64,000 nucleotides of DNA, from assembly GCA_022641735.1 (NCBI GenBank), contig JALCDQ010000002.1, positions 186,001-250,000 on the forward strand, given 5' to 3'. Source of the DNA: Prevotella sp. (lineage in GTDB: Bacteria; Bacteroidota; Bacteroidia; Bacteroidales; Bacteroidaceae). Shown here in pieces: positions 35,226 to 43,523 of this stretch (position 1 is its first letter; each line of letters opens with the position of its first letter). The position numbers were made by a program, and so were the translations under genes. The notes below the pieces were generated by a model that made no database searches, was not told where the DNA came from, and saw only the letters and a program-made list of their open reading frames with translations.

Positions 35226-36565
35226 TGTATTATTGCTTTTAAGGCCGTCTTATCGTGGTTGAAGTCCCCCAAACGGACGGTGATTAGTTGATTGTCGTAT
35301 TCTTCTTTGGCCTCTCTTGCAGAGAGTTCCACGCGAATGTAATTCTTTGTAAAGCCATGCATGGCCTTTCCTCTCGAGGCTTTCTCAAACAGCACTTCTG
35401 CCTCCTGACCGATATGACGGGCATAGAAAGCCTCCGTCTTCTCATCGCTCAGCTTCAATAAGCGCATGCTACGCTCTTTCTTGTCATGCTCACTCACCAC
35501 ATAAGGTATTGCCAAAGCCGAAGTGCCCGGGCGCTCTGAGTAAGGAAAGACGTGAAGCTGGGTTACATCGAGACCCTTGAGAAACTGATAGCATTCCTCA
35601 AAGTGTTCCGGATGCTCACCTCTACAACCCACCATCACATCAACTCCGATGAAAGCATCGGGCATGAGCTGCTTGATAAGCTGTATCTTATGGGCAAACA
35701 ATGCACTGTCATATCGCCTGTGCATCAATTGCAGCACATGATCAGAACCACTCTGAAGGGGTATATGGAAATGAGGCATAAATGCCCTGCTATGGGCACA
35801 ATATTCTATCAGTTCATCATCAATAAGGTCAGGTTCCAAACTGGAGATGCGAAAGCGATGGATATCCTCCACCTCATCAAGAGCTTTCACCAAGCCGATG
35901 AAGCGCTCATGCGTTGTTTCACCGAAATCCCCAATGTTCACCCCCGTAAGCACGATTTCCTTTCCTCCCTCAAGGGCAGCCTGACGGGCTTGTTCAACGA
36001 GTGAGGCTATCGACGGATTGCGGGAGAAACCACGTGCATAAGGTATCGTGCAATAAGTGCAGAAATAGTTGCAACCATCTTGAACTTTCAAAAAGAAACG
36101 TGTGCGATTTCCCCTTGAGCAGGAAGGTTGGAAGCTCTTTATCTCCTTGGTCTTCACCGAATGAAACTTATGCAGATGGCCATCAGGCTCCCTGCTATTT
36201 GCCCAAGCGTCAGACAAATATTGTATCAAACTCGCCTTTTCATTACTGCCAAGCACCAAATCGACGCCATCCATCTGAGCTACTTTGTCAGTTTCCAACT
36301 GAGCGTAGCAGCCCGTAACAATCACGAAGGCACCCAGATTCTCTCTAACCATGCGATGTATGGCTTGCCGACACTTGCGATCAGCCACCTCAGTGACGGA
36401 GCAAGTGTTTATCAGACATATATCTGCCCTTTCTCCTTCAGCTACAGTTGTCACGCCCATATCCTCAAGCATCTTCCCAAAAGTCGATGTCTCTGAGAAA
36501 TTGAGCTTGCACCCTAACGTGTAATAGGCAGCTTTCTTGCCTTGAAAAGCGGAAGTATCTATCAT
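35222..36565 (-). CDS. mtaB: tRNA t6A37 methylthiotransferase (radical SAM)
   Basis: 447 residues. N-terminal UPF0004 domain with three cysteines for one Fe-S cluster (YTLGCKLN, INTCSVTE, VTGCYAQ). A radical-SAM core follows with the CxxxCxxC motif CNYFCTYC (in VQDGCNYFCTYCTIPYARG, ~155-172). A C-terminal TRAM-like domain is present. MtaB adds a methylthio group to t6A37 of tRNAs reading ANN codons. The pattern of the N-terminal cysteines (LGCKLN with NTC) separates MtaB from MiaB (LGCQMN) and RimO. It overlaps the downstream glycosyltransferase by 4 bp. Confidence 0.92.
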   Translation of the reverse strand: MIDTSAFQGKKAAYYTLGCKLNFSETSTFGKMLEDMGVTTVAEGERADICLINTCSVTEVADRKCRQAIHRMVRENLGAFVIVTGCYAQLETDKVAQMDGVDLVLGSNEKASLIQYLSDAWANSREPDGHLHKFHSVKTKEIKSFQPSCSRGNRTRFFLKVQDGCNYFCTYCTIPYARGFSRNPSIASLVEQARQAALEGGKEIVLTGVNIGDFGETTHERFIGLVKALDEVEDIHRFRISSLEPDLIDDELIEYCAHSRAFMPHFHIPLQSGSDHVLQLMHRRYDSALFAHKIQLIKQLMPDAFIGVDVMVGCRGEHPEHFEECYQFLKGLDVTQLHVFPYSERPGTSALAIPYVVSEHDKKERSMRLLKLSDEKTEAFYARHIGQEAEVLFEKASRGKAMHGFTKNYIRVELSAREAKEEYDNQLITVRLGDFNHDKTALKAIIH

Positions 36566-36760
36566 ACCTTATTTATAATATGGATGCAAAGGTAGTAAAA
36601 AGATTAGAGAAAGACATGTCTTGAAGCATAATTTTCGTAAAAAAACACGATTGGTTAGCGCACACAAAAACTTTAACTTTTGTTAGCAGTTTGCAAATTA
36701 TTGATAATCAAGCAAATACAAAAAGGTTACAAAAATGGCTAAAAAAAAACGATAAAAAAT

Positions 36761-36801
36761 GAACAACGTATCAAAAAAATACTTACCTTTGCAACGTTTT
36801 A
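36761..36801 (+). promoter_or_regulatory. Extended promoter of the small acidic lipoprotein
   Basis: GAACAACGTATC at 36761, an 11-bp gap, then TACCTTTG at 36784, followed by CAACGTTTTA. This composite matches the sigma-gene copy 2 promoter (15805-15847) in sequence and spacing, far beyond the usual -7 box. Confidence 0.65.
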
Positions 36802-36843
36802 ATAAACAAATGATTGTTTTACAGACTTAAAAAAGCAAAGAAA

Positions 36844-37014
36844 ATGAAGAAATTAGTTTTAATGTTCGTAGCTATTGCAGCTATCTCATTCGCATCTTGT
36901 GGTAACAAAACCGCTAAACCAGCTGCAAACGCTGATTCTGACACAACTGCTCAGGTAGACACTGACAGTGCTGCTACTGATAGCGCTGCTGCTGATACTA
37001 CAGTTGCTAAGTAA
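36844..37014 (+). CDS. Small acidic lipoprotein (56 residues)
   Basis: MKKLVLMFVAIAAISFASCG is a clean lipoprotein signal with the cysteine at residue 19. The mature part, about 38 residues, is built almost only from A, D, T, S, K and is strongly acidic (segments DSDTTAQVDTDSAATDSAAA). An in-frame upstream ATG (36814) would extend into the leader and ruin the signal peptide. It has its own extended promoter and a strong terminator 32 bp after the stop, so it is a compact, probably abundant transcript. No folded domain is evident; it may be a flexible surface or periplasmic tether. Not recognised as a named family. Confidence 0.75.
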   Translation: MKKLVLMFVAIAAISFASCGNKTAKPAANADSDTTAQVDTDSAATDSAAADTTVAK

Positions 37015-37046
37015 TTGCAAACTCGAACTGAAAAATGAGAGTAACG

Positions 37047-37078
37047 CCGCTTGGAACTCAGTTCCGAGCGGTTTTTTT
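37047..37078 (+). terminator. Strong terminator after the small lipoprotein
   Basis: CCGCTTGGAAC/GTTCCGAGCGG stem with a TCA loop (one T-G pair), followed by seven T's. Confidence 0.9.
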
Positions 37079-37098
37079 GTGCCCTCTTGCATCATAAG

Positions 37099-37131
37099 AA
37101 AACGGCTTCCAATCACCTTGGAAGCCGTTTT
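37099..37131. terminator. Second hairpin, possibly terminating carB readthrough
   Basis: AAAACGGCTTCC and GGAAGCCGTTTT form a 12-bp perfect stem with a 9-nt loop, with A/T runs on both sides, so it could act in either direction. Array 6 starts 7 bp later. Confidence 0.65.
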
Positions 37132-37137
37132 CTATAA

Positions 37138-37291
37138 TCTAAAAGATCATTGTCTGCCCACCAAATAACAATTACTTTCGCCCTAAGTAACGATTGCCTG
37201 CTTTGCTTCTAACGGTCATTGCATTTTGTTTCCCTATAAAAAACACACTGTTTTCCATAGAAAAACAGACCGTTTCCCATAGAGAAACAAA
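37138..37291. repeat. 22-bp-period array 6 (changing words, constant phase)
   Basis: Seven units. TAAC starts at 37166, 37188 and 37210 (22-bp steps), then the word changes to GTTTCC-type units with (T/C)GTTT at 37227, 37249 and 37271 (22-bp steps). The first unit has TAAAAGATCATTG, akin to the TGTAAAAGACCATTG word of array 3. The array ends 8 bp before the carB stop and lies between convergent genes. Confidence 0.8.
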
Positions 37292-37299
37292 AGGAAAAA

Positions 37300-40200
37300 C
37301 TAATATTCAGCCCACGACTTAATATCCACATCATCCAGTTTAAGCGTGCAGAACGACGTGATGAAAGCACTAGCCAATCGGCTATTGGTAATCAGAGGGA
37401 TATTGAGGTCTATTGCAGTACGACGGATTTTATAGCCATTCGTCAATTCATGAGGCGTAAGGTCCTTCGGAATATTCACCACCATATCAATCTTATGATT
37501 GTGCATCAATGTGAGTGCTTGAGGTTCCATTCCCTCATCAGATGGCCAATAGACTTTGATGTTTTCAACGCCATTCTCCGAAAGATACTTCGATGTACCG
37601 CCAGTAGCATAGAGTTCATAGCCGTTCTGCTTGAGCATTCTTGCGGCATCGAGCATCTCTGCCTTCTGCTTAGCACCACCCGTAGAGAGCAGAACCGTAT
37701 GTTTAGGGATGCGCTGACCCACGCTCAGCATTGACTTAAGCAATGCCTGATTGGTATCATCACCCAAACAGCCCACCTCACCGGTAGAACTCATATCCAC
37801 GCCCAATACAGGGTCGGCTTTTTGCAAACGGTTGAAAGAGAACTGACTGGCTTTGATGCCCACGTAATCCAAATCGAAAAGATTCTTATTAGGCTTCTCG
37901 ACAGGGATGCCCAACATCACCTTTGTAGCCAATTCGATGAGGTTTAGTTTCAGTACTTTACTTACAAACGGGAAGGAACGGGATGCTCTCAGATTACACT
38001 CAATCACGAGAATATCATTCTCACGCGCCATATACTGAATGTTGAAAGGTCCGTTGATATGCAGAGCTGAAGCAATCTGACGACTCACGCGCTTGATTCT
38101 TCTCACCGTCTCAACATATAGTTTCTGAGGTGGGAACTGGATGGTCGCGTCACCCGAATGCACGCCAGCAAACTCGATATGCTCACTGATAGCATAAGCG
38201 AGGATTTCTCCATCCTTAGCAACGGCATCCATCTCTATTTCCTTTGCATTCTCAATAAACTTGGAGACAACAACCGGGTGGTCTTCGCTCACATTCGCTG
38301 CCAACTGAAGGAAGCGATGAAGCTCGTCCTCATTAGAGCAAACATTCATTGCCGCACCTGATAATACATAAGACGGACGTACCAAAACAGGGAAACCAAC
38401 ACGGTCAACAAACTTATCGATATCATCAATGCTCTTGAGAGCACTCCATTCAGGTTGGTTGATACCACGTTCCGTAAGCATGGCAGAGAACTTTGCCCTA
38501 TCTTCCGCATTATCTATATTCTTCGCTGAAGTACCAAGAATAGGAACATTCACGGCATCCAGCCACATAGCCAAATTATTAGGAATTTGTCCACCGGTAG
38601 AGACTATCACACCATGAGGATTCTCCAATTCGATGATATCCAAGACACGTTCAAACGTCAGTTCATCAAAATAGAGACGGTCGCACATATCATAATCAGT
38701 AGACACCGTTTCAGGATTATAATTAATCATGATAGAGCGGTAGCCCTCCTTGCGTATGGTATTCAATGCCTGAACGCCACACCAATCGAATTCTACGGAA
38801 CTTCCGATGCGATAAGCACCTGAACCCAAGACTATCACGGAACGCTTATCATTCTGGAATTCAATATCCGAAGCCACACCTGCATAAGTCACATACAGAT
38901 AATTCGTTTGAGCAGGATATTCAGCCGCAAGGGTATCTATCTGCTTCACAACTGGCAGAATGCCATAATTCTTGCGAAGATTACGCACCACCATAGCAGC
39001 CTTGTGCATATTGCCAATTTCTTTTTCCAAACCTGCCGCACGAGCTATCTGGAAATCAGTAAAGCCATAGACTTTAGCTGTCTTGAGCAATTCCTTATCA
39101 AGAGTATTAATATTACACTCCTTGAGAGCCTCATCTATATCGATGATATGCTTTAATTTCTGAAGGAACCACTTATCAATCTTGGTCAAATCATGAATCT
39201 GGTCAACGGTGTAGCCTTTGTGCATAGCCTTTGAAATAACAAAGACACGCTTATCCGTCGGCTCTTGCAAAGCCGCATCAATATCGGGAATCTCCAATTC
39301 TTTGTTCTCCACAAAGCCATGCATACCCTGCCCAATCATACGAAGACCTTTCTGAATGGCCTCCTCAAAATTACGGCCGATAGCCATTACCTCACCTACT
39401 GACTTCATACTTGACCCCAATTCCTTATCAACTCCACGGAATTTAGAAAGGTCCCAACGTGGTATCTTACATACCACATAATCCAAAGCCGGCTCAAAGA
39501 AAGCACTCGTAGTCTTAGTCACTGAGTTCTTCAGTTCGAAAAGACCATACCCCATACCCAGTTTGGCTGCCACAAAGGCAAGCGGATAACCCGTTGCCTT
39601 AGAGGCTAAAGCTGAAGAACGACTCAAACGGGCATTTACTTCAATCACCCGATAATCCTCGCTCTTGGGGTCGAAAGCATACTGCACATTACACTCTCCA
39701 ACGATACCAATGTGACGGATAATCTTAATGGAAAGCGCACGCAGCTTGTGATACTCACTGTTTGTTAAAGTTTGCGACGGAGCAATTACCACCGACTCAC
39801 CAGTATGAATACCCAGCGGGTCGAAGTTCTCCATGTTGCAGACGGTGATACAATTATCGTATCTATCGCGTACAACCTCATATTCTATTTCCTTCCAGCC
39901 CTTCAAACTCTTTTCCACCAATACCTGTGGAGAGAACGAAAATGCTTTCTCGGCCAACTTATTCAATTCTTCCTCGTTATCCGCAAAACCACTTCCTAAA
40001 CCTCCGAGTGCATAAGCAGCACGGATGATAACAGGATATCCGAGGTCACCTGCAGCTTTACGCGCTTGCTCTATATTCTCACAAGCTTCGCTGTTAATAG
40101 TCTTTACCTTGATTTCATCGAGTTTTTCAACAAAAAGTTCACGGTCTTCTGTATCTATAATAGCCTGAACGGGTGTACCTAATACCTTGACATTATATTT

Positions 40201-40524
40201 CTCAAGAATGCCACTTTTGAAAAGTTCAACTCCACAATTGAGCGCTGTCTGACCGCCGAAACTCAGCAGAATGCCATCAGGACGCTCCTTCTTAATAACC
40301 CTCTCTACGAAATAAGGCTGTACAGGAAGGAAGTAAATCTGATCCGCTACCCCCTCAGATGTCTGCACAGTAGCAATATTCGGGTTGATAAGAACCGTAT
40401 AGATACCCTCTTCACGCAAGGCTTTCAATGCCTGCGAGCCCGAATAATCGAATTCTCCAGCCTCACCTATCTTTAAAGCACCAGAGCCCAGTAATAAAAC
40501 CTTTTTAATATTTTCGTCCTTCAT
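37300..40524 (-). CDS. carB: Carbamoyl-phosphate synthase, large subunit
   Basis: 1074 residues, full length. Two homologous ATP-grasp halves are seen: LLLGSGALKIGEAGEFDYSG at the start of the first and VIVLGSGAYRIGSSVEFDW at the start of the second. The MGS-like allosteric domain forms the last ~130 residues. It makes carbamoyl phosphate from bicarbonate, ammonia (tunnelled from CarA) and two ATP for pyrimidine and arginine synthesis. Fourth gene of glmS-purF-carA-carB, 6 bp after carA. Confidence 0.97.
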   Translation of the reverse strand: MKDENIKKVLLLGSGALKIGEAGEFDYSGSQALKALREEGIYTVLINPNIATVQTSEGVADQIYFLPVQPYFVERVIKKERPDGILLSFGGQTALNCGVELFKSGILEKYNVKVLGTPVQAIIDTEDRELFVEKLDEIKVKTINSEACENIEQARKAAGDLGYPVIIRAAYALGGLGSGFADNEEELNKLAEKAFSFSPQVLVEKSLKGWKEIEYEVVRDRYDNCITVCNMENFDPLGIHTGESVVIAPSQTLTNSEYHKLRALSIKIIRHIGIVGECNVQYAFDPKSEDYRVIEVNARLSRSSALASKATGYPLAFVAAKLGMGYGLFELKNSVTKTTSAFFEPALDYVVCKIPRWDLSKFRGVDKELGSSMKSVGEVMAIGRNFEEAIQKGLRMIGQGMHGFVENKELEIPDIDAALQEPTDKRVFVISKAMHKGYTVDQIHDLTKIDKWFLQKLKHIIDIDEALKECNINTLDKELLKTAKVYGFTDFQIARAAGLEKEIGNMHKAAMVVRNLRKNYGILPVVKQIDTLAAEYPAQTNYLYVTYAGVASDIEFQNDKRSVIVLGSGAYRIGSSVEFDWCGVQALNTIRKEGYRSIMINYNPETVSTDYDMCDRLYFDELTFERVLDIIELENPHGVIVSTGGQIPNNLAMWLDAVNVPILGTSAKNIDNAEDRAKFSAMLTERGINQPEWSALKSIDDIDKFVDRVGFPVLVRPSYVLSGAAMNVCSNEDELHRFLQLAANVSEDHPVVVSKFIENAKEIEMDAVAKDGEILAYAISEHIEFAGVHSGDATIQFPPQKLYVETVRRIKRVSRQIASALHINGPFNIQYMARENDILVIECNLRASRSFPFVSKVLKLNLIELATKVMLGIPVEKPNKNLFDLDYVGIKASQFSFNRLQKADPVLGVDMSSTGEVGCLGDDTNQALLKSMLSVGQRIPKHTVLLSTGGAKQKAEMLDAARMLKQNGYELYATGGTSKYLSENGVENIKVYWPSDEGMEPQALTLMHNHKIDMVVNIPKDLTPHELTNGYKIRRTAIDLNIPLITNSRLASAFITSFCTLKLDDVDIKSWAEY

Positions 40525-40530
40525 GTCGTC

Positions 40531-41607
40531 TTACTTTAAAGTTTCTACAAATTTGTCAAACATAAACTCTGTATCAACAGGGCCAGAACAAGCTTCCGGA
40601 TGGAACTGACTTGTAAACCAAGGATTCGATTTATGACGAATACCCTCATTGGAGTCATCATTCATGTTCACAAAGAGTTCTTCCCAATCTTTGCCTAATG
40701 TCTTTGCATCAACAGCATAACCATGATTCTGACTGGTAATATAACACTTATCCGTTCCCACTAGACGGACTGGTTGATTGTGAGAGCGATGACCGTATTT
40801 TAACTTGTAAATGGTAGCTCCTGCTGCCTTTCCTAACAACTGATTACCCATACAAATACCACAGATTGGTTTCCTTGAAAGGCTCATCTGCTTCTGAATA
40901 ATCTTCACAGCGTCCTCACAGGTATCAGGGTCACCTGGACCATTAGCAAGGAATAGACCATCAAAATCCATTTCTGTATAATCATAGTTCCAAGGAACTC
41001 TTATTACTTCAACACCTCTTTTTATAAGGCAACGTATGATGTTAGCTTTCACGCCACAATCTACAAGTACCACTTTCTTTCCAGCACCTTCATTATAGTG
41101 GATGATTTGCTTGCAACTTACCTTATCAACAAAGTTCACACCCTCATAATTAGCCTCAGGAATATTATCAAGTTCATCATCGAAGATGATTTTACCCATC
41201 ATCACACCATGCTCACGTAACACCTTTGTCAACTCTCGCGTGTCAATTCCGGTAATGCCAGGCACATGCTCCCGTTTCAGCCATTCAGCCAAACTCTCCT
41301 TAGCATTCCAATGGGAATATTGCTCACTATAGTCAGCCACGATAATTGCTGAAGCATAAATCTTGTCGCTCTCCATAAAAGTAGGTATACCATTGGATTC
41401 CATTGTGAAAGGAGGTACACCATAATTCCCGATAAGAGGATAAGTCAACGTCATCAACTGGCCTGCATAAGACGGGTCTGTAAGGCTTTCAGGATAACCC
41501 ATCATAGCAGTATTGAACACTACTTCACCCGCTACAGGAGCATCATATCCAAAAGACTTCCCGTGGAACTTAGTGCCATCTGATAAGACTAATGTTACGT
41601 TTCTCAT
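40531..41607 (-). CDS. carA: Carbamoyl-phosphate synthase, small (glutaminase) subunit
   Basis: 358 residues. The N-terminal CPSase small domain (LVLSDGTKFHGKSFGYDAPV) precedes a class I glutamine amidotransferase domain with the nucleophile in CGICMGNQLLGKA and the His/Glu pair in SQFHPEACSGP. It releases ammonia from glutamine and passes it to CarB. 9 bp separates it from the upstream amidophosphoribosyltransferase and 6 bp from carB. Confidence 0.96.
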   Translation of the reverse strand: MRNVTLVLSDGTKFHGKSFGYDAPVAGEVVFNTAMMGYPESLTDPSYAGQLMTLTYPLIGNYGVPPFTMESNGIPTFMESDKIYASAIIVADYSEQYSHWNAKESLAEWLKREHVPGITGIDTRELTKVLREHGVMMGKIIFDDELDNIPEANYEGVNFVDKVSCKQIIHYNEGAGKKVVLVDCGVKANIIRCLIKRGVEVIRVPWNYDYTEMDFDGLFLANGPGDPDTCEDAVKIIQKQMSLSRKPICGICMGNQLLGKAAGATIYKLKYGHRSHNQPVRLVGTDKCYITSQNHGYAVDAKTLGKDWEELFVNMNDDSNEGIRHKSNPWFTSQFHPEACSGPVDTEFMFDKFVETLK

Positions 41608-41616
41608 TTTATATAT

Positions 41617-43512
41617 TTAGAATTTTTGTTCGTATTGATAAACTTTCTCTATAAAGTTGATAAATGCCTGATTACAAAGCTTTGTTCCTCCTGGCGTAGG
41701 GTACTTTCCAGTAAAATACCAATCGCCTTTATGGTTTGGAATGGCTGTCCGCAAACCCTCAATTGACTGATAAACCAATTCTATCGGAGTCGTGACACCT
41801 TCTGGTCGAAGCATCTCTACAATCTTGTTATTTATCTCATCGGTCGTAAAAGGCTTATATATATCGCGCACACAATTTCGTATTTCTGAAACAGGCTTTT
41901 TCACTTCTTCCTGACAATGATGATAGGTATCATCGATGAGCTGATACATTCCTCTTTCTTTCAGTAACTCAATGGTTGCCCGGAAGACACAGAACTCCTC
42001 CAATCGAGCCATATCTATTCCATAATAATCAGGATATCTGATTTGTGGAGCACTGCTAACTACGACAATCTTCTTTGGATGTAAACGGTCCAAAATGCGG
42101 ATAATGCTTTCTTTCAGAGTCGTTCCTCTTACTATACTGTCATCAATAATCACCAGATTGTCCACATAAGGGACAAGGCTCTCGTAAGTAATATCGTAAA
42201 CATGGGAGGCAAGGTCATTTCTCGAATTACCCTCCGTAATGAAGGTGCGAAGTTTAATGTCTTTCCATGCCACCTTCTCCATTCTCACGGATTGAGATAA
42301 TATCTTATCCAGTTCTGCACGAGTAGGAGTATGATCGAAATTCAGAATCTCATTTATCTTTTTCTCATGAACATATTGCCGGAAACCTTGCAGTAAGCCA
42401 TAGAAGGCCACCTCTGCCGTATTCGGGATAAAGGAGAATACCGTATGTTCAGTATCATAATTGACCGCATTCAAGATAGGCTCCGTAAGTTGGGCACCCA
42501 ATTGCTTGCGCTCTTTATAGATGTCTCTATCAGAACCGCGAGAGAAATAGATGCGTTCAAAGGAACAAGCTGAATCTCCACGTTGCTCAAGGATTCGCTC
42601 AACACTGCATTCGCCATTTCTCTTTACTATCAAGGCGCAACCAGCCTGCAACTCCTTCACATCGCTGCATTCAAGGTCGAAGGTCGTTTGCAATACCGGG
42701 CGCTCAGATGCCACTACCACAACCTCGTCATTCTTATAATAATAAGCCGGGCGTATTGCCCATGGATCTCTCATGGAGAACATCTCGCCTGAACCTGTCA
42801 GACCACATACCACATAGCCACCATCGAAATCTCCCATGGTCGTCTTGAGCACATTGCTCATCTTAACATTGTCTTCTATATAGTGTGTGATATCTGTATC
42901 CTGCAGCCCTTTCTTCTGTGCTTCAATGAAATTGCGTTCTACCTCTCTATCCAAACGATGCCCCATCAATTCAAGCATGATGTAACTGTCGCTGTAAATA
43001 CGAGGGAACTGCCCCTGTTTAGTCAATTTGGCAAAGATTTCATCGATATTAGTCATATTGAAATTGCCACACAAGCACAGATTTTTAGCCTGCCAGTTGT
43101 TTCTTCTCAAGAAAGGATGCACATACGATAAGCCTCTTTTTCCTGTCGTAGAATATCGCAGATGCCCCATATAAAGTTCACCGGCAAATGGCAGATTGTT
43201 TTTTGCATAATCTGCATCTGACAGCAACTCCGGAGTTACATTTTTATAGTTAGCATGAACGTTTGCAAATATCTCCTGTATGGCATCTTTTCCTTCTGCT
43301 CTTTCACGGAACATATATTCATGCCCAGGAGTTCCTCCCAATTTGACACAAGCCATCCCGGCGCCTTCTTGTCCACGGTTGTGTTGCTTCTCCATCATCA
43401 GATAGAGTTTGTTTAAGCCATACATCCAGGACCCATACTTGCGCTGATAATAATCCAATGGTTTGAGCAGTCTGATGACCGCAACACCACATTCATGCTT
43501 CAATGGTTCCAT
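41617..43512 (-). CDS. Amidophosphoribosyltransferase-like protein (long form)
   Basis: 631 residues. A class II glutamine amidotransferase domain has the candidate nucleophile Cys at residue 8 (EPLKHECGVAV), with HNRGQEGAGMA and GHLRYSTTG. A phosphoribosyltransferase domain has the PRPP loop VIIDDSIVRGTTLK. This layout is PurF, which makes phosphoribosylamine for purine synthesis, but typical PurF has about 460-510 residues. Extra sequence is present near the N-terminus and in a ~100-residue C-terminal extension. Bacteroidetes genomes often have this long form beside glmS and carAB. A seven-residue propeptide would have to be removed to free the catalytic Cys. Whether it is the main PurF cannot be told from the window. 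Confidence 0.85.
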   Translation of the reverse strand: MEPLKHECGVAVIRLLKPLDYYQRKYGSWMYGLNKLYLMMEKQHNRGQEGAGMACVKLGGTPGHEYMFRERAEGKDAIQEIFANVHANYKNVTPELLSDADYAKNNLPFAGELYMGHLRYSTTGKRGLSYVHPFLRRNNWQAKNLCLCGNFNMTNIDEIFAKLTKQGQFPRIYSDSYIMLELMGHRLDREVERNFIEAQKKGLQDTDITHYIEDNVKMSNVLKTTMGDFDGGYVVCGLTGSGEMFSMRDPWAIRPAYYYKNDEVVVVASERPVLQTTFDLECSDVKELQAGCALIVKRNGECSVERILEQRGDSACSFERIYFSRGSDRDIYKERKQLGAQLTEPILNAVNYDTEHTVFSFIPNTAEVAFYGLLQGFRQYVHEKKINEILNFDHTPTRAELDKILSQSVRMEKVAWKDIKLRTFITEGNSRNDLASHVYDITYESLVPYVDNLVIIDDSIVRGTTLKESIIRILDRLHPKKIVVVSSAPQIRYPDYYGIDMARLEEFCVFRATIELLKERGMYQLIDDTYHHCQEEVKKPVSEIRNCVRDIYKPFTTDEINNKIVEMLRPEGVTTPIELVYQSIEGLRTAIPNHKGDWYFTGKYPTPGGTKLCNQAFINFIEKVYQYEQKF

Positions 43513-43523
43513 TAACTTCCTTC

